Source of the DNA: UBA4660 sp034408895
GTDB lineage: Bacteria > Bacteroidota > Bacteroidia > Flavobacteriales_D > Sanyastnellaceae
NCBI GenBank assembly: GCA_034408895.1
Contig: JAWXCI010000084.1
Coordinates: forward strand, 45,569 to 109,568
Direction of reading: 5' to 3'
DNA: 64,000 bases
Shown here: positions 17,997 to 25,214 of the stretch, one piece after another
How positions within the stretch are numbered: position 1 is the first letter of the stretch
Layout of the letters: every line of letters begins with the position of its first letter
Notes under the pieces: model-generated
The model's database searches: none
Told to the model about the DNA's origin: nothing
The model's input: only the letters and a program-made list of their open reading frames with translations
Made by a program: the position numbers and the translations under genes

Positions 17997-18560
17997 ATGG
18001 CAACTACAGCAGACATTTCGAACGGTTTATGTTTCAAAATGGATACCCACATCTGGAAGGTGGTGGAGTTCCTTCATGTGAAACCCGGCAAAGGCCCCGC
18101 CTTCGTTCGCACCAAACTCAAGAACCTGCACAACGGCAAAACGGTGGATCACACCTTCAACTCGGGAATAAAGATTGACGTTGTGCGCATAGAAACCCGG
18201 GAGTATCAGTTCCTCTACAAAGATGACAATTACAACTTTATGAATCTCGATGATTTCGAGCAGATTTCAATTCCGGAGGTAATGATTAATGCCCCAAAAT
18301 TTTTGAAAGAAGGAATGAAGTGCATTGTGATGTTCAATACCGAAGATGACAGCCCCATGAGTTGCGACCTGCCTGCCTATGTGGAATACGATGTGATGTA
18401 CACAGAACCTGGTGTGCGCGGTGATACGGCAAACAATGCCCTGAAACCTGCCAAGCTTGATATCGGTGTGGAAGTGCGTGTGCCCCTCTTCATCAATGAG
18501 GGCGATACCATTCGTGTGGACACCACCACGGGAGGATATCACGAGCGTGTGAAGAAGTAA
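17997..18560 (+). CDS. efp: Translation elongation factor P
   Basis: 187 aa, the usual EF-P length. It starts MATTADISNGLCFKMDTHIW and has the loop HVKPGKGPAFVRTKLKN, whose Lys in PGKGP is the position that contacts the peptidyl-transferase centre and is modified in some bacteria. Domain III ends GVEVRVPLFINEGDTIRVD. EF-P relieves ribosome stalling at polyproline. A -7-like TATATTCG lies at 17966-17973 upstream, without a good -33 partner. No EF-P modification gene is visible in the window. Confidence 0.97.
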   Translation: MATTADISNGLCFKMDTHIWKVVEFLHVKPGKGPAFVRTKLKNLHNGKTVDHTFNSGIKIDVVRIETREYQFLYKDDNYNFMNLDDFEQISIPEVMINAPKFLKEGMKCIVMFNTEDDSPMSCDLPAYVEYDVMYTEPGVRGDTANNALKPAKLDIGVEVRVPLFINEGDTIRVDTTTGGYHERVKK

Positions 18561-18580
18561 TTTCCCCGCAACAAAAAATT

Positions 18581-18652
18581 CTCACGCGGAGACGCAAAAG
18601 ACGCGGAGAAAAAATTCTTCTCATCCTCAGTGTCTTTGCATTCAAGGTTGAG
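18581..18652. repeat. Intergenic REP-like imperfect hairpin
   Basis: GACGCAAAAGAC (18591-18602) faces GTGTCTTTGC (18630-18639), with flanking CTCA and GAG half-sites. The text resembles the gap element at 24133-24216, which has the same 'gacgcaaaga' core. It sits between efp and the LpxD-like gene and does not look like a T-tailed terminator. Confidence 0.45.
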
Positions 18653-18711
18653 ACTGATTGTTTCACTTTCATTTGCAATCCCGATAACTATTGGGAGCAA
18701 ACTTTAACTCA

Positions 18712-19644
18712 ATGACACTCGACCCTCCAAAAACACTTTCTCAAATTGCGGCCATCATCGGTTGTGAGTATGAGGGCGATCCTGTTTTTCCGGTTTCTGG
18801 TATCAATGAAATTCATCGTGTGATAAAAGGTGATTTAGTTTTTGTGGATCACCCTAAGTATTACGATAAGGCATTGAGCTGTGCAGCCACCACCATTCTC
18901 ATCAATCAAAAAGTGACAGCCCCCGAAGGCAAGTCACTCATCTTTTCCGATGATCCTTTTCGCGATTACAACAAACTGACAAAACATTTTTCACCATGGA
19001 AAATGTCGGAGAAAAACGTGGGAGAAAATTCGGTGGTGAGTGAAGGTTCGCGAATTCATCCGTCCGCTGTTATCGGGAATGATGTACACATCGGTAAAGG
19101 ATGTATCATCTATCCCGGAGTGGTGATTTACGATCGCACGTGGATTGGTGATAACGTCATCATACATGCAAATAGTGTAATCGGTGCCGATGCCTTTTAT
19201 TACAAAACACGTCCTGAAGGTCGCGAAAAAATGCACAGTTGCGGAAATGTGGTGATTGAAGACCATGTGGAAATAGGTGCATTGTGCTCAATAGATAAAG
19301 GAGTGAGTGCCGAAACGCGCATCGGGGCCGGAACAAAAATGGATGATCACGTTCATGTAGGTCACGATACATTGATTGGAAGGAACTGTTTGTTTGCTGC
19401 ACAGGTTGGTCTGGCAGGCTGTGTAACCATTGATGAAGATGTGATATTGTGGGGGCAAGTAGGCGTTGTTAGCAATGTGCATATTGGTAAGGGTGCAGTA
19501 GTTTTGGGACAATCTGGAATTTCAAAGGATCTGGAGCCAGGAAAAACTTACTTTGGCAGCCCGGCAGAAGAGGCTCGTGAGAAATTTCGCGAACTTGCCA
19601 TGATCCGGAAAATTCCGGAGATCATTGGAAAATTGAACCTCTGA
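18712..19644 (+). CDS. LpxD-like hexapeptide-repeat acyltransferase (paralogue)
   Basis: 310 aa from ATG 18712; a TTG at 18691 would add seven residues. The N-terminus has the LpxD uridine-binding-like domain (VSGINEIHRVIKGDLVFVD). Left-handed beta-helix hexapeptide repeats fill about residues 105-260 (IHPSAVIGNDVHIGKGCIIY and following). The catalytic His would be in DDHVHVGHDTLIG. The true LpxD candidate is the longer gene at 45339-46373, so this one may act on another acyl or amino sugar, or be a second N-acyltransferase of lipid A. Its position right after efp is common in this phylum, by general knowledge. Confidence 0.82.
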   Translation: MTLDPPKTLSQIAAIIGCEYEGDPVFPVSGINEIHRVIKGDLVFVDHPKYYDKALSCAATTILINQKVTAPEGKSLIFSDDPFRDYNKLTKHFSPWKMSEKNVGENSVVSEGSRIHPSAVIGNDVHIGKGCIIYPGVVIYDRTWIGDNVIIHANSVIGADAFYYKTRPEGREKMHSCGNVVIEDHVEIGALCSIDKGVSAETRIGAGTKMDDHVHVGHDTLIGRNCLFAAQVGLAGCVTIDEDVILWGQVGVVSNVHIGKGAVVLGQSGISKDLEPGKTYFGSPAEEAREKFRELAMIRKIPEIIGKLNL

Positions 19645-19727
19645 TGTTCTTCGTTTTTGTTGCCAAGACATAAAATCAAATTTGCACCCTCTGTGATACT
19701 TTTATTATCCCGTATGATCCGTATCCC

Positions 19728-20939
19728 ATGTTTACCCAAAGCACCCGCCTCATAGAAAAGATACAGCAGCGCGATTTCAAGCTGAATGCTTTGCTTGATA
19801 TTACGCTCGCCATCAACGCCAACCTCAAGGTGGAGGAATTGCTGATGCAATATGAAAAAGTATTACGCGAAAATCTCAGCATCGAAAAACTGGTTTTGTT
19901 TACCAAAGAAGACAACTGGTCCTGCCTCCTGAAATACGGAATTGCCGAAGGTGATATTCCTGATGTTGCCGATGAAAAATTCTTCACACAATCATCAGAG
20001 GTAAAATTGAGGCAGGAATCTTTTGATATTGTCATCCCCATCTTGCATGAAGAAAAACCAATAGCTTATTTGCTGGTGGGCGATGTGGAAGAGGGAATGA
20101 AAATTTCTCCTGTCATCAAGCACATGAAGTTCATCCAGACCCTCACCAATGTGTTGGTGGTGGCTATTGAGAACCGGCAACTCCAGCAGGAAAGTTTGCG
20201 CCAGGCGCAGGTGAAACGGGAACTGGAACTCGCGGCTGAAATGCAGGCTATTCTTCTTCCAACGCATCTTCCCAAAAACGAATTTTACGAGGCAGCCTCA
20301 TTTTATAAATCACACCAGCAAGTGGGTGGCGACTATTATGATTTTGTTGAACTGAATAAAGATGAAGTCATGTTCTGCATGGCCGATGTGAGTGGCAAAG
20401 GGGTGAGCGCAGCCTTTCTTATGGCCAACTTCCAGGCCTACCTGCGTTCCATTTTTTCGTACCAGCGTACCGACCTGGTAAGCCTGGTGGAGGAATTGAA
20501 TGAACAGGTGATGCACAGTGCGATGGGTGAGAAATACATCACGCTTTTTCTTGCGACTTACAACAAGTCAACGCGAATGTTGCAATACATCAATTGCGGG
20601 CACAATCCACCTGTGCTGGCGGATGATCATGGCTACACCCAATTACTCAAGCTGGGTTCAATTGGCCTCGGCATGTTTGACGAAATTCCGAAAATTGCCA
20701 TGGGTGAATTGAAACTGGCTGCCAATTCCACTGTGGTTTGTTACACTGATGGTTTGGTTGAGCCTGAAAACGCCAACCTTGAGGAATTCGGGATTGAGCG
20801 GCTTGAACAAACCGTGCTCGCGAACTATGCAAAAAACATTACCGACATCAACAATGCCATCATCACAGCTTTGAACCAGTTCAAAGGCGACATGCCATAC
20901 ACTGATGATGTTGCGTTGTTGAGTTGCAGGTTTTTTTGA
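19728..20939 (+). CDS. GAF-domain SpoIIE/RsbU-type PP2C serine phosphatase
   Basis: 403 aa. A coiled start (residues 1-25) leads into a GAF-like sensor domain (about 25-165), then a linker helix rich in Gln/Glu, then the SpoIIE-type PPM phosphatase (about 200-400). Metal-binding motifs are VGGDYYDFVE, CMADVSGKGVSAAFLMAN and CYTDGLVEPENANLEEFG, plus MPYTDDVALLSCRF at the end. Such proteins dephosphorylate anti-sigma-factor antagonists in partner-switching pathways, but no anti-sigma or antagonist gene is nearby, so the target is unknown. Confidence 0.9.
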   Translation: MFTQSTRLIEKIQQRDFKLNALLDITLAINANLKVEELLMQYEKVLRENLSIEKLVLFTKEDNWSCLLKYGIAEGDIPDVADEKFFTQSSEVKLRQESFDIVIPILHEEKPIAYLLVGDVEEGMKISPVIKHMKFIQTLTNVLVVAIENRQLQQESLRQAQVKRELELAAEMQAILLPTHLPKNEFYEAASFYKSHQQVGGDYYDFVELNKDEVMFCMADVSGKGVSAAFLMANFQAYLRSIFSYQRTDLVSLVEELNEQVMHSAMGEKYITLFLATYNKSTRMLQYINCGHNPPVLADDHGYTQLLKLGSIGLGMFDEIPKIAMGELKLAANSTVVCYTDGLVEPENANLEEFGIERLEQTVLANYAKNITDINNAIITALNQFKGDMPYTDDVALLSCRFF

Positions 20940-20979
20940 GATTAAAAAGGCAACTCTCGGGGACTTTGCAGTCCTTCCA

Positions 20980-21284
20980 TCAAACACCCAAAACATCTTT
21001 CATTGAATCTGGATTGCGTCTGGTATCGAACAGTGCTAGCACCACAATTTCCTCATCATTGAAAATGAAAAAAAGGAAGTAATCCCTGTAGAGCGTTTTT
21101 CTGACACCTGAAAAATCGGTGGCCGTGCTGGCCATAGGGAAACGTGAAATGAGTTCAAGCTTTTTCTGAAAATTCGGGAGAGCCTACCACTATAGGCTGT
21201 CGTTCCGTTTCTGCGAACAAAAAATTCTAGGATTTCGCGCCTCTGTTTTTTGGATCGGTCTGTCCATCGAATTCGTCTAGCCAT
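20980..21284 (-). pseudogene. ParE/RelE-type toxin, frameshifted
   Basis: Frame one starts at ATG 21284 and reads IRWTDRSKKQRREILEFF, a ParE-like N-terminus. After about residue 32 the sense moves to another frame, which reads FQKKLELISRF, then FSGVRKTLYRDYFLFFIF and ends FDTRRNPDSMKDVLGV at stop 20980-20982. The shift lies near 21175-21190 (GGCTCTCCCG on the minus strand; removing the repeated CT restores LPNFQKKLELIS). Family features (conserved Arg, a YRDYFLFFIF strand, a DTRRNP end) are convincing once joined. As read, the toxin is truncated. It follows an intact antitoxin-like gene whose 3' end it overlaps by about 58 nt. Confidence 0.7.
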
Positions 21285-21496
21285 TGATTGGTCTCTTTAA
21301 TCACATCATCATTTTCCTGCACATTGCCCTGCGCATATTCACTCATAGATTCTTCCACTGCGCTGCGTTCTTCCGGTGTCAGATGGTAAACCGATTCACT
21401 CTCTTTCAATACCGAACTAATCCATTGCAGCAAATCCGTGTTCGCGGTTTTGTCAATGAACTGGTGCAGCGTGTTGCGTATTTCTATAGCCGACAT
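21227..21496 (-). CDS. Antitoxin-like protein of the adjacent ParE/RelE-type pair
   Basis: 89 aa from ATG 21496 (a longer reading to 21580 would run into the divergent gene's leader). The protein is small, acidic and helical: TLHQFIDKTANTDLLQWISS, YHLTPEERSAVEESM, then a flexible acidic C-tail (NQWLDEFDGQTDPKN). That layout is typical for antitoxins of ParE/RelE pairs, where the tail wraps the toxin. It immediately precedes and overlaps the ParE-like toxin remnant. Because the toxin is broken, this may be an orphan immunity gene. Confidence 0.68.
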   Translation of the reverse strand: MSAIEIRNTLHQFIDKTANTDLLQWISSVLKESESVYHLTPEERSAVEESMSEYAQGNVQENDDVIKETNQWLDEFDGQTDPKNRGAKS

Positions 21497-21615
21497 GTAA
21501 CGGGGAAATTGATGGTGCGAAGATAACCCGGCTCGTAAAGAGGTACGGTGTGTTCGTAGGTTTTTCGTCAGCATAACCATTGTTCATTTCCACTAGTTTT
21601 GAAAAAATTCCAATC

Positions 21616-24123
21616 ATGAAGGATTTCTTTTTTCTGTTCTTCATTTCGCTGATGGTTGCTGGTTGTGGCGATGATTCAAAACCCGCCAACAAAAAAGATG
21701 AAGCGAAAAAACTTCTGGCTCCTGCGGAGTGGCAACTTCTCATGCGATCTTATCCCGATAAAGAATTCGACATAGCTGCATATCGCAACGCCAATGTTGA
21801 TGCACACCGAAGACTCATGAATGTTGCCGGCCAGCGCGATGAAGAAGAATGGACTGTGGAGGGTCCCGGAAATATTGGCGGAAGATTTAACTGCATTGCC
21901 ATTCATCCAACCAATGCGGAAGTGATGTATGCCGGTGCCGCAACAGGAGGCATTTTCAAAACAACAAATGGTGGCGATACATGGCTGCCGGTTTTTGATG
22001 ATCAACCTTTCCTTGCCATCGGTGCAATTGCAATTGATGCGAACAATCCCAATCGCATTTGGGCGGGAACAGGCGACATGAACATCAGCGGATATTGTTA
22101 TGTGGGCGATGGAATTTATGTGAGTGATGATGCGGGAGCTACCTGGACGCACAAAGGCCTGAGCGAACAATATGTGATTTCTAAAATCCTCATTGCGCCT
22201 AACAACAGCGATGTGATTTACGCAGGCACTATGGGAAATCCTTTCGACCGTGATGAAAATCGAGGTCTCTACAAATCCATTGACGGAGGTGATACATGGT
22301 CGCAAACTCTTTTCATAAGCGATGAAGCAGGTGTGATTGATTTGGTGATGAACGGTGCGTATCCGGAAATTCTTTATGCCGCATCTTACAACCGCATCCG
22401 CACTAACAACGAAGTGGTGGCAGAAGGAACAGACTGCAAAATCTGGAAAACAATTGATGGCGGCACTTCATGGACACAACTCACCACCGGACTTCCCACG
22501 GGTGAACTCAGCCGTATTGGATTGGCGGTCTATCAAAACGATCCGGATATTTTGTATAGCGTTGTTGCCGACACTTCATACTATGTGCAGGGAGTTTATC
22601 GAACCATAGATGGTGGTGAAAACTGGAGCGCACTCAACATCGAAAATCTTGACCAAAGTGTGTACAGCGGTTTCGGGTGGTACTTCGGAAAAATTTTCAT
22701 CAACCCGGAAAATCCTTACCAGATTTATTTATTGGGAGTGGACAGTTACACAACTTCCGATGGTGGCGCGAACTGGACGCTAATGGCACCACCGTGGTGG
22801 GAGTATGCGGTTCATGCCGATTCGCATTACATGGAATTTATTGATGGTGATTCGTTCGTGTTGTGTACGGATGGTGGCATCTATCGCACCGATGACAATT
22901 GCACCACGTGGACCGACATTGACAATATTGCAGTGAATCAATGTTACCACACCATCGAACATCCCAGCAGCTATGGCGAGTATTGGACCGGTGTGCAAGA
23001 CAACGGAACATCGCGCGGCAACAACTCTACAATAAATAATTGGGAGCGCATCTATGGTGGTGATGGTTTCCAGGCGCGCATTGATGGCGACAACGGAATT
23101 GTTTATTGCGAAACACAATACGGTGGACTCGCATGGGCGTATGAAGATGAGTGGTGGTGGGAAGATTTTTCAACCGGCCTCCTTCCTGAAGACCGCTTCC
23201 CATGGGACATGCCGCTTGTGATGAGCGCCTTCGATAACCAGCGTATGTATTGTGCATCGCAGCGCGTGTATAAAATGGAGAACGCGCCCTTTGGTATTTG
23301 GGAACCCATCAGCGATGATCTTTCAGATGGTCTTGATGAGTGGTTTGAATACGTACACACGATCATCACGCTTTCCGAATCTCCACTCAATCCGGAAATA
23401 CTTTATGCGGGAACAGCCGATGGCAATGTGTGGGTGACCACCAACGGTGGAAACAATTGGAACAACATCACCGATGGTTTGCCGGAGCGATATGTCACAC
23501 AGGTTATGGCATCGCCCAATGATGAAAACACAGTTTATGTGACACACAGCGGCTACCGCGACAATGAAAACATTCCGCACATTCACATGTCAACCGACAA
23601 TGGAGGCACATGGACGAACATCAGCGGTGACCTTCCGCAGATGGCGGTGAATGATGTGCTTGTGCCAGCCGAAATGGAGAACGTGATTTTCGCAGCTACC
23701 GATGATGGTGTGTATTATACCCAGAACAGCGGCAACAACTGGACGCGCCTTGGCACCAACATGCCCATGATGCCGGTGTTCGATATTGAATTCAATTACG
23801 ACCAGTCGCTCATCATTGCATCAACTTTTGCGCGTTCCGTGCAAACGATTGATGTGACCGCGCTCACCACTGTGGGCATTGCCGAAAATGAAAATGCAGG
23901 TGTGTCCATCTATCCAAATCCTGCTTCTCAGTTTATTCACGTTGAATCTATCTCATCCAATTCTTCTTACGAAATTTTCACCACCTCAGGTAAGTTTGTA
24001 GTGAAAGGACAATTGGACGACAACGCCACAATTGATGCACGAAATTTTGCAGAGGGAACTTACTTTGTGGTGATCTCACAGCACGGGAAAACAAGTGTGG
24101 AGAAAGTTGTGGTGATGAGGTGA
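21616..24123 (+). CDS. Beta-propeller (VPS10/BNR-like) T9SS type A cargo lipoprotein
   Basis: 835 aa from ATG 21616. The start MKDFFFLFFISLMVAGC carries a lipobox, so the protein is predicted to be lipidated. Asp-box-like repeats with S/T-x-D/N-x-G-x-x-W pattern recur through the body (TTNGGDTW, SIDGGDTW, TIDGGTSW, TIDGGENW, TSDGGANW, TTNGGNNW, STDNGGTW), which points to a sialidase/VPS10-like beta-propeller. The C-terminal 75 residues form a T9SS type A sorting domain: VSIYPNPASQFIHVESI through SVEKVVVMR. No catalytic acid triad was identified, so binding rather than hydrolysis is possible. Its last 31 codons are duplicated downstream (24776-24869). Confidence 0.87.
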   Translation: MKDFFFLFFISLMVAGCGDDSKPANKKDEAKKLLAPAEWQLLMRSYPDKEFDIAAYRNANVDAHRRLMNVAGQRDEEEWTVEGPGNIGGRFNCIAIHPTNAEVMYAGAATGGIFKTTNGGDTWLPVFDDQPFLAIGAIAIDANNPNRIWAGTGDMNISGYCYVGDGIYVSDDAGATWTHKGLSEQYVISKILIAPNNSDVIYAGTMGNPFDRDENRGLYKSIDGGDTWSQTLFISDEAGVIDLVMNGAYPEILYAASYNRIRTNNEVVAEGTDCKIWKTIDGGTSWTQLTTGLPTGELSRIGLAVYQNDPDILYSVVADTSYYVQGVYRTIDGGENWSALNIENLDQSVYSGFGWYFGKIFINPENPYQIYLLGVDSYTTSDGGANWTLMAPPWWEYAVHADSHYMEFIDGDSFVLCTDGGIYRTDDNCTTWTDIDNIAVNQCYHTIEHPSSYGEYWTGVQDNGTSRGNNSTINNWERIYGGDGFQARIDGDNGIVYCETQYGGLAWAYEDEWWWEDFSTGLLPEDRFPWDMPLVMSAFDNQRMYCASQRVYKMENAPFGIWEPISDDLSDGLDEWFEYVHTIITLSESPLNPEILYAGTADGNVWVTTNGGNNWNNITDGLPERYVTQVMASPNDENTVYVTHSGYRDNENIPHIHMSTDNGGTWTNISGDLPQMAVNDVLVPAEMENVIFAATDDGVYYTQNSGNNWTRLGTNMPMMPVFDIEFNYDQSLIIASTFARSVQTIDVTALTTVGIAENENAGVSIYPNPASQFIHVESISSNSSYEIFTTSGKFVVKGQLDDNATIDARNFAEGTYFVVISQHGKTSVEKVVVMR

Positions 24124-24125
24124 GG
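24032..24125 (+). repeat. 94-bp direct repeat, copy 1 (3' end of the propeller gene)
   Basis: This stretch covers the end of the T9SS sorting domain and its TGA stop. It matches 24776-24869 with one mismatch (gtggtg versus gttgtg). The two copies flank the 650-bp segment holding the RelBE-type pair. Confidence 0.9.
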
Positions 24126-24132
24126 TAAAAAT

Positions 24133-24216
24133 CTCACACAATGGCTCAAAGACGCAAAGAAAATTGATTGTTGATCAGAAAAAGAATCATTGCGTCTGTG
24201 CGCCTTCGCGTGAGAC
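24133..24216. repeat. REP-like inverted repeat inside the duplicated-end segment
   Basis: TCTCACACAATGGCTCAAAG.. at 24133 and TTGCGTCTGTG .. TCGCGTGAGA at 24190-24214 form an imperfect hairpin. It shares the 'gacgcaaaga' core with 18581-18652. It lies between the propeller gene and the antitoxin gene. Confidence 0.45.
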
Positions 24217-24292
24217 AACTGGTTTTAGAGACAGCCTCAGGAGACTTGCCTCATAAATATGTCGGCATAGTAGATTTGTAGAAACAAAGGAA

Positions 24293-24499
24293 ATGGCCAA
24301 ATACGTAGTTGAAATAAACGAACGAAGTACCACGGGTAAAGCATTGAGGGTGTTCCTTGAAAACATCAGGGACATCAGCATCACCTCCCTGGACGAGTAT
24401 GAGGAACAACTCGACAAAGCCTTTGGCAACATGATGCAAAAGGAACGCACGGGAATTTTGGTAAGCAGGGAAAGTGTGATGAAAGCACTGAAAAAATGA
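24293..24499 (+). CDS. RelB/Phd-like antitoxin
   Basis: 68 aa. A short helical protein, MAKYVVEINERSTTGKALRV, with an acidic middle (SLDEYEEQLDKAFGNMM) and basic end, of the size and layout of antitoxins paired with RelE-like toxins. The stop overlaps the toxin ATG as ATGA, typical of translational coupling. No DNA-binding domain can be named from sequence. It is the intact pair next to the broken one at 20980-21496. Confidence 0.75.
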   Translation: MAKYVVEINERSTTGKALRVFLENIRDISITSLDEYEEQLDKAFGNMMQKERTGILVSRESVMKALKK

Positions 24500-24765
24500 A
24501 GGTTCTTTTCGATAAGAATTTTCTGCGCAAACTGAAAAAGGAACGCAATCCGTTTGTTCTGTCCGAGATAAAATCTTTGATACTTGAAGCCGAGCGTGCA
24601 AAAGTCTTGTCCCAAGTAAGAAACATCAGGAAAATGGCCGGGCACAAATCCTTTTACCGTATCCGGTTTGGTCAGTATCGTATAGGGTTGAGTTTTGACG
24701 GAGACAGCGTAACGATAATCACCTACAGTCATCGCAAAGACATTTACGAGTACTTTCCTTGTTGA
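24496..24765 (+). CDS. RelE/ParE-family toxin
   Basis: 89 aa, intact. It shows the family pattern: MKVLFDKNFLRKLKKE at the N-terminus, VLSQVRNIRKMAGHKSFYRI, FGQYRIGLSFDGDSVTI and a C-terminal TYSHRKDIYEYFP, with the conserved Arg and Tyr residues of the RelE-like catalytic region (RIRFGQYRIG). RelE toxins cleave mRNA on the ribosome; ParE toxins act on gyrase, and the family cannot be divided further here. It overlaps the antitoxin stop by four bases. The 94-bp repeat copy begins ten bases after its stop. Confidence 0.83.
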   Translation: MKVLFDKNFLRKLKKERNPFVLSEIKSLILEAERAKVLSQVRNIRKMAGHKSFYRIRFGQYRIGLSFDGDSVTIITYSHRKDIYEYFPC

Positions 24766-24775
24766 TGCAAACCCC

Positions 24776-24869
24776 TTGATGCACGAAATTTTGCAGAGGG
24801 AACTTACTTTGTTGTGATCTCACAGCACGGGAAAACAAGTGTGGAGAAAGTTGTGGTGATGAGGTGAGG
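24776..24869 (+). repeat. 94-bp direct repeat, copy 2 (displaced gene end)
   Basis: This copy repeats 24032-24125 with one mismatch, including the TGA stop of the propeller gene, but here it is not joined to the rest of that gene. Downstream text differs from that of copy 1. It marks the right edge of a 650-bp segment containing the toxin-antitoxin pair. Confidence 0.9.
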
Positions 24870-25214
24870 GTTTTTCTGAGAGAAAGTCCCCCGGATTCTC
24901 AAAACATCACCCACTCCATAGTGATGGCAAGTCAATATGCAGTATTCCCGCCCAATACTTCTTGACACACGTTAAACGTGAAGTATTCCCCGCCAATACT
25001 TCTTGACACACGTTAAACGTGAAGTATTCCCCGCCAATACTTCTTGACACACGTTAAACGTGAAGTATTCCCCGCCAATACCTCTTGACACACGTTAAAC
25101 GGGAAGTATTCCCCGCCAATACCTCTTGTGGCACGTTAAACGTACAGTATTTCAGCCAGATAGCTTTTGGATGAGAGCTCTTAAAGGCGGAAAGAACAAG
25201 GAAAGCCTGCTATT
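24870..25214. other. Gap of 345 bases, mostly the tandem repeat array
   Basis: Apart from the array at 24954-25158, this stretch between the displaced gene end and the O-antigen ligase gene holds no open frame or hairpin I can support. The first 80 bases and last 55 bases are plain AT-rich sequence. Confidence 0.6.
24954..25158. repeat. Five 41-bp palindromic tandem repeats
   Basis: Units begin at 24954, 24995, 25036, 25077 and 25118; partial units flank the array on both sides. Each unit contains AATACTTC ... GAAGTATT and an inner near-perfect palindrome CACGTTAAACGTG. Units 1-3 are identical; units 4 and 5 differ at a few positions and the last degenerates at its end. Across unit junctions GAAGTATT and AATACTTC can pair round a CCCCGCC loop. 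There are no unique spacers. No open frame runs through it. Confidence 0.9.

Noticed and set aside
24954..25158. Possible CRISPR array
   Set aside because: Units follow each other without variable spacers and each has two palindromes; no cas genes are near. It is a tandem repeat.
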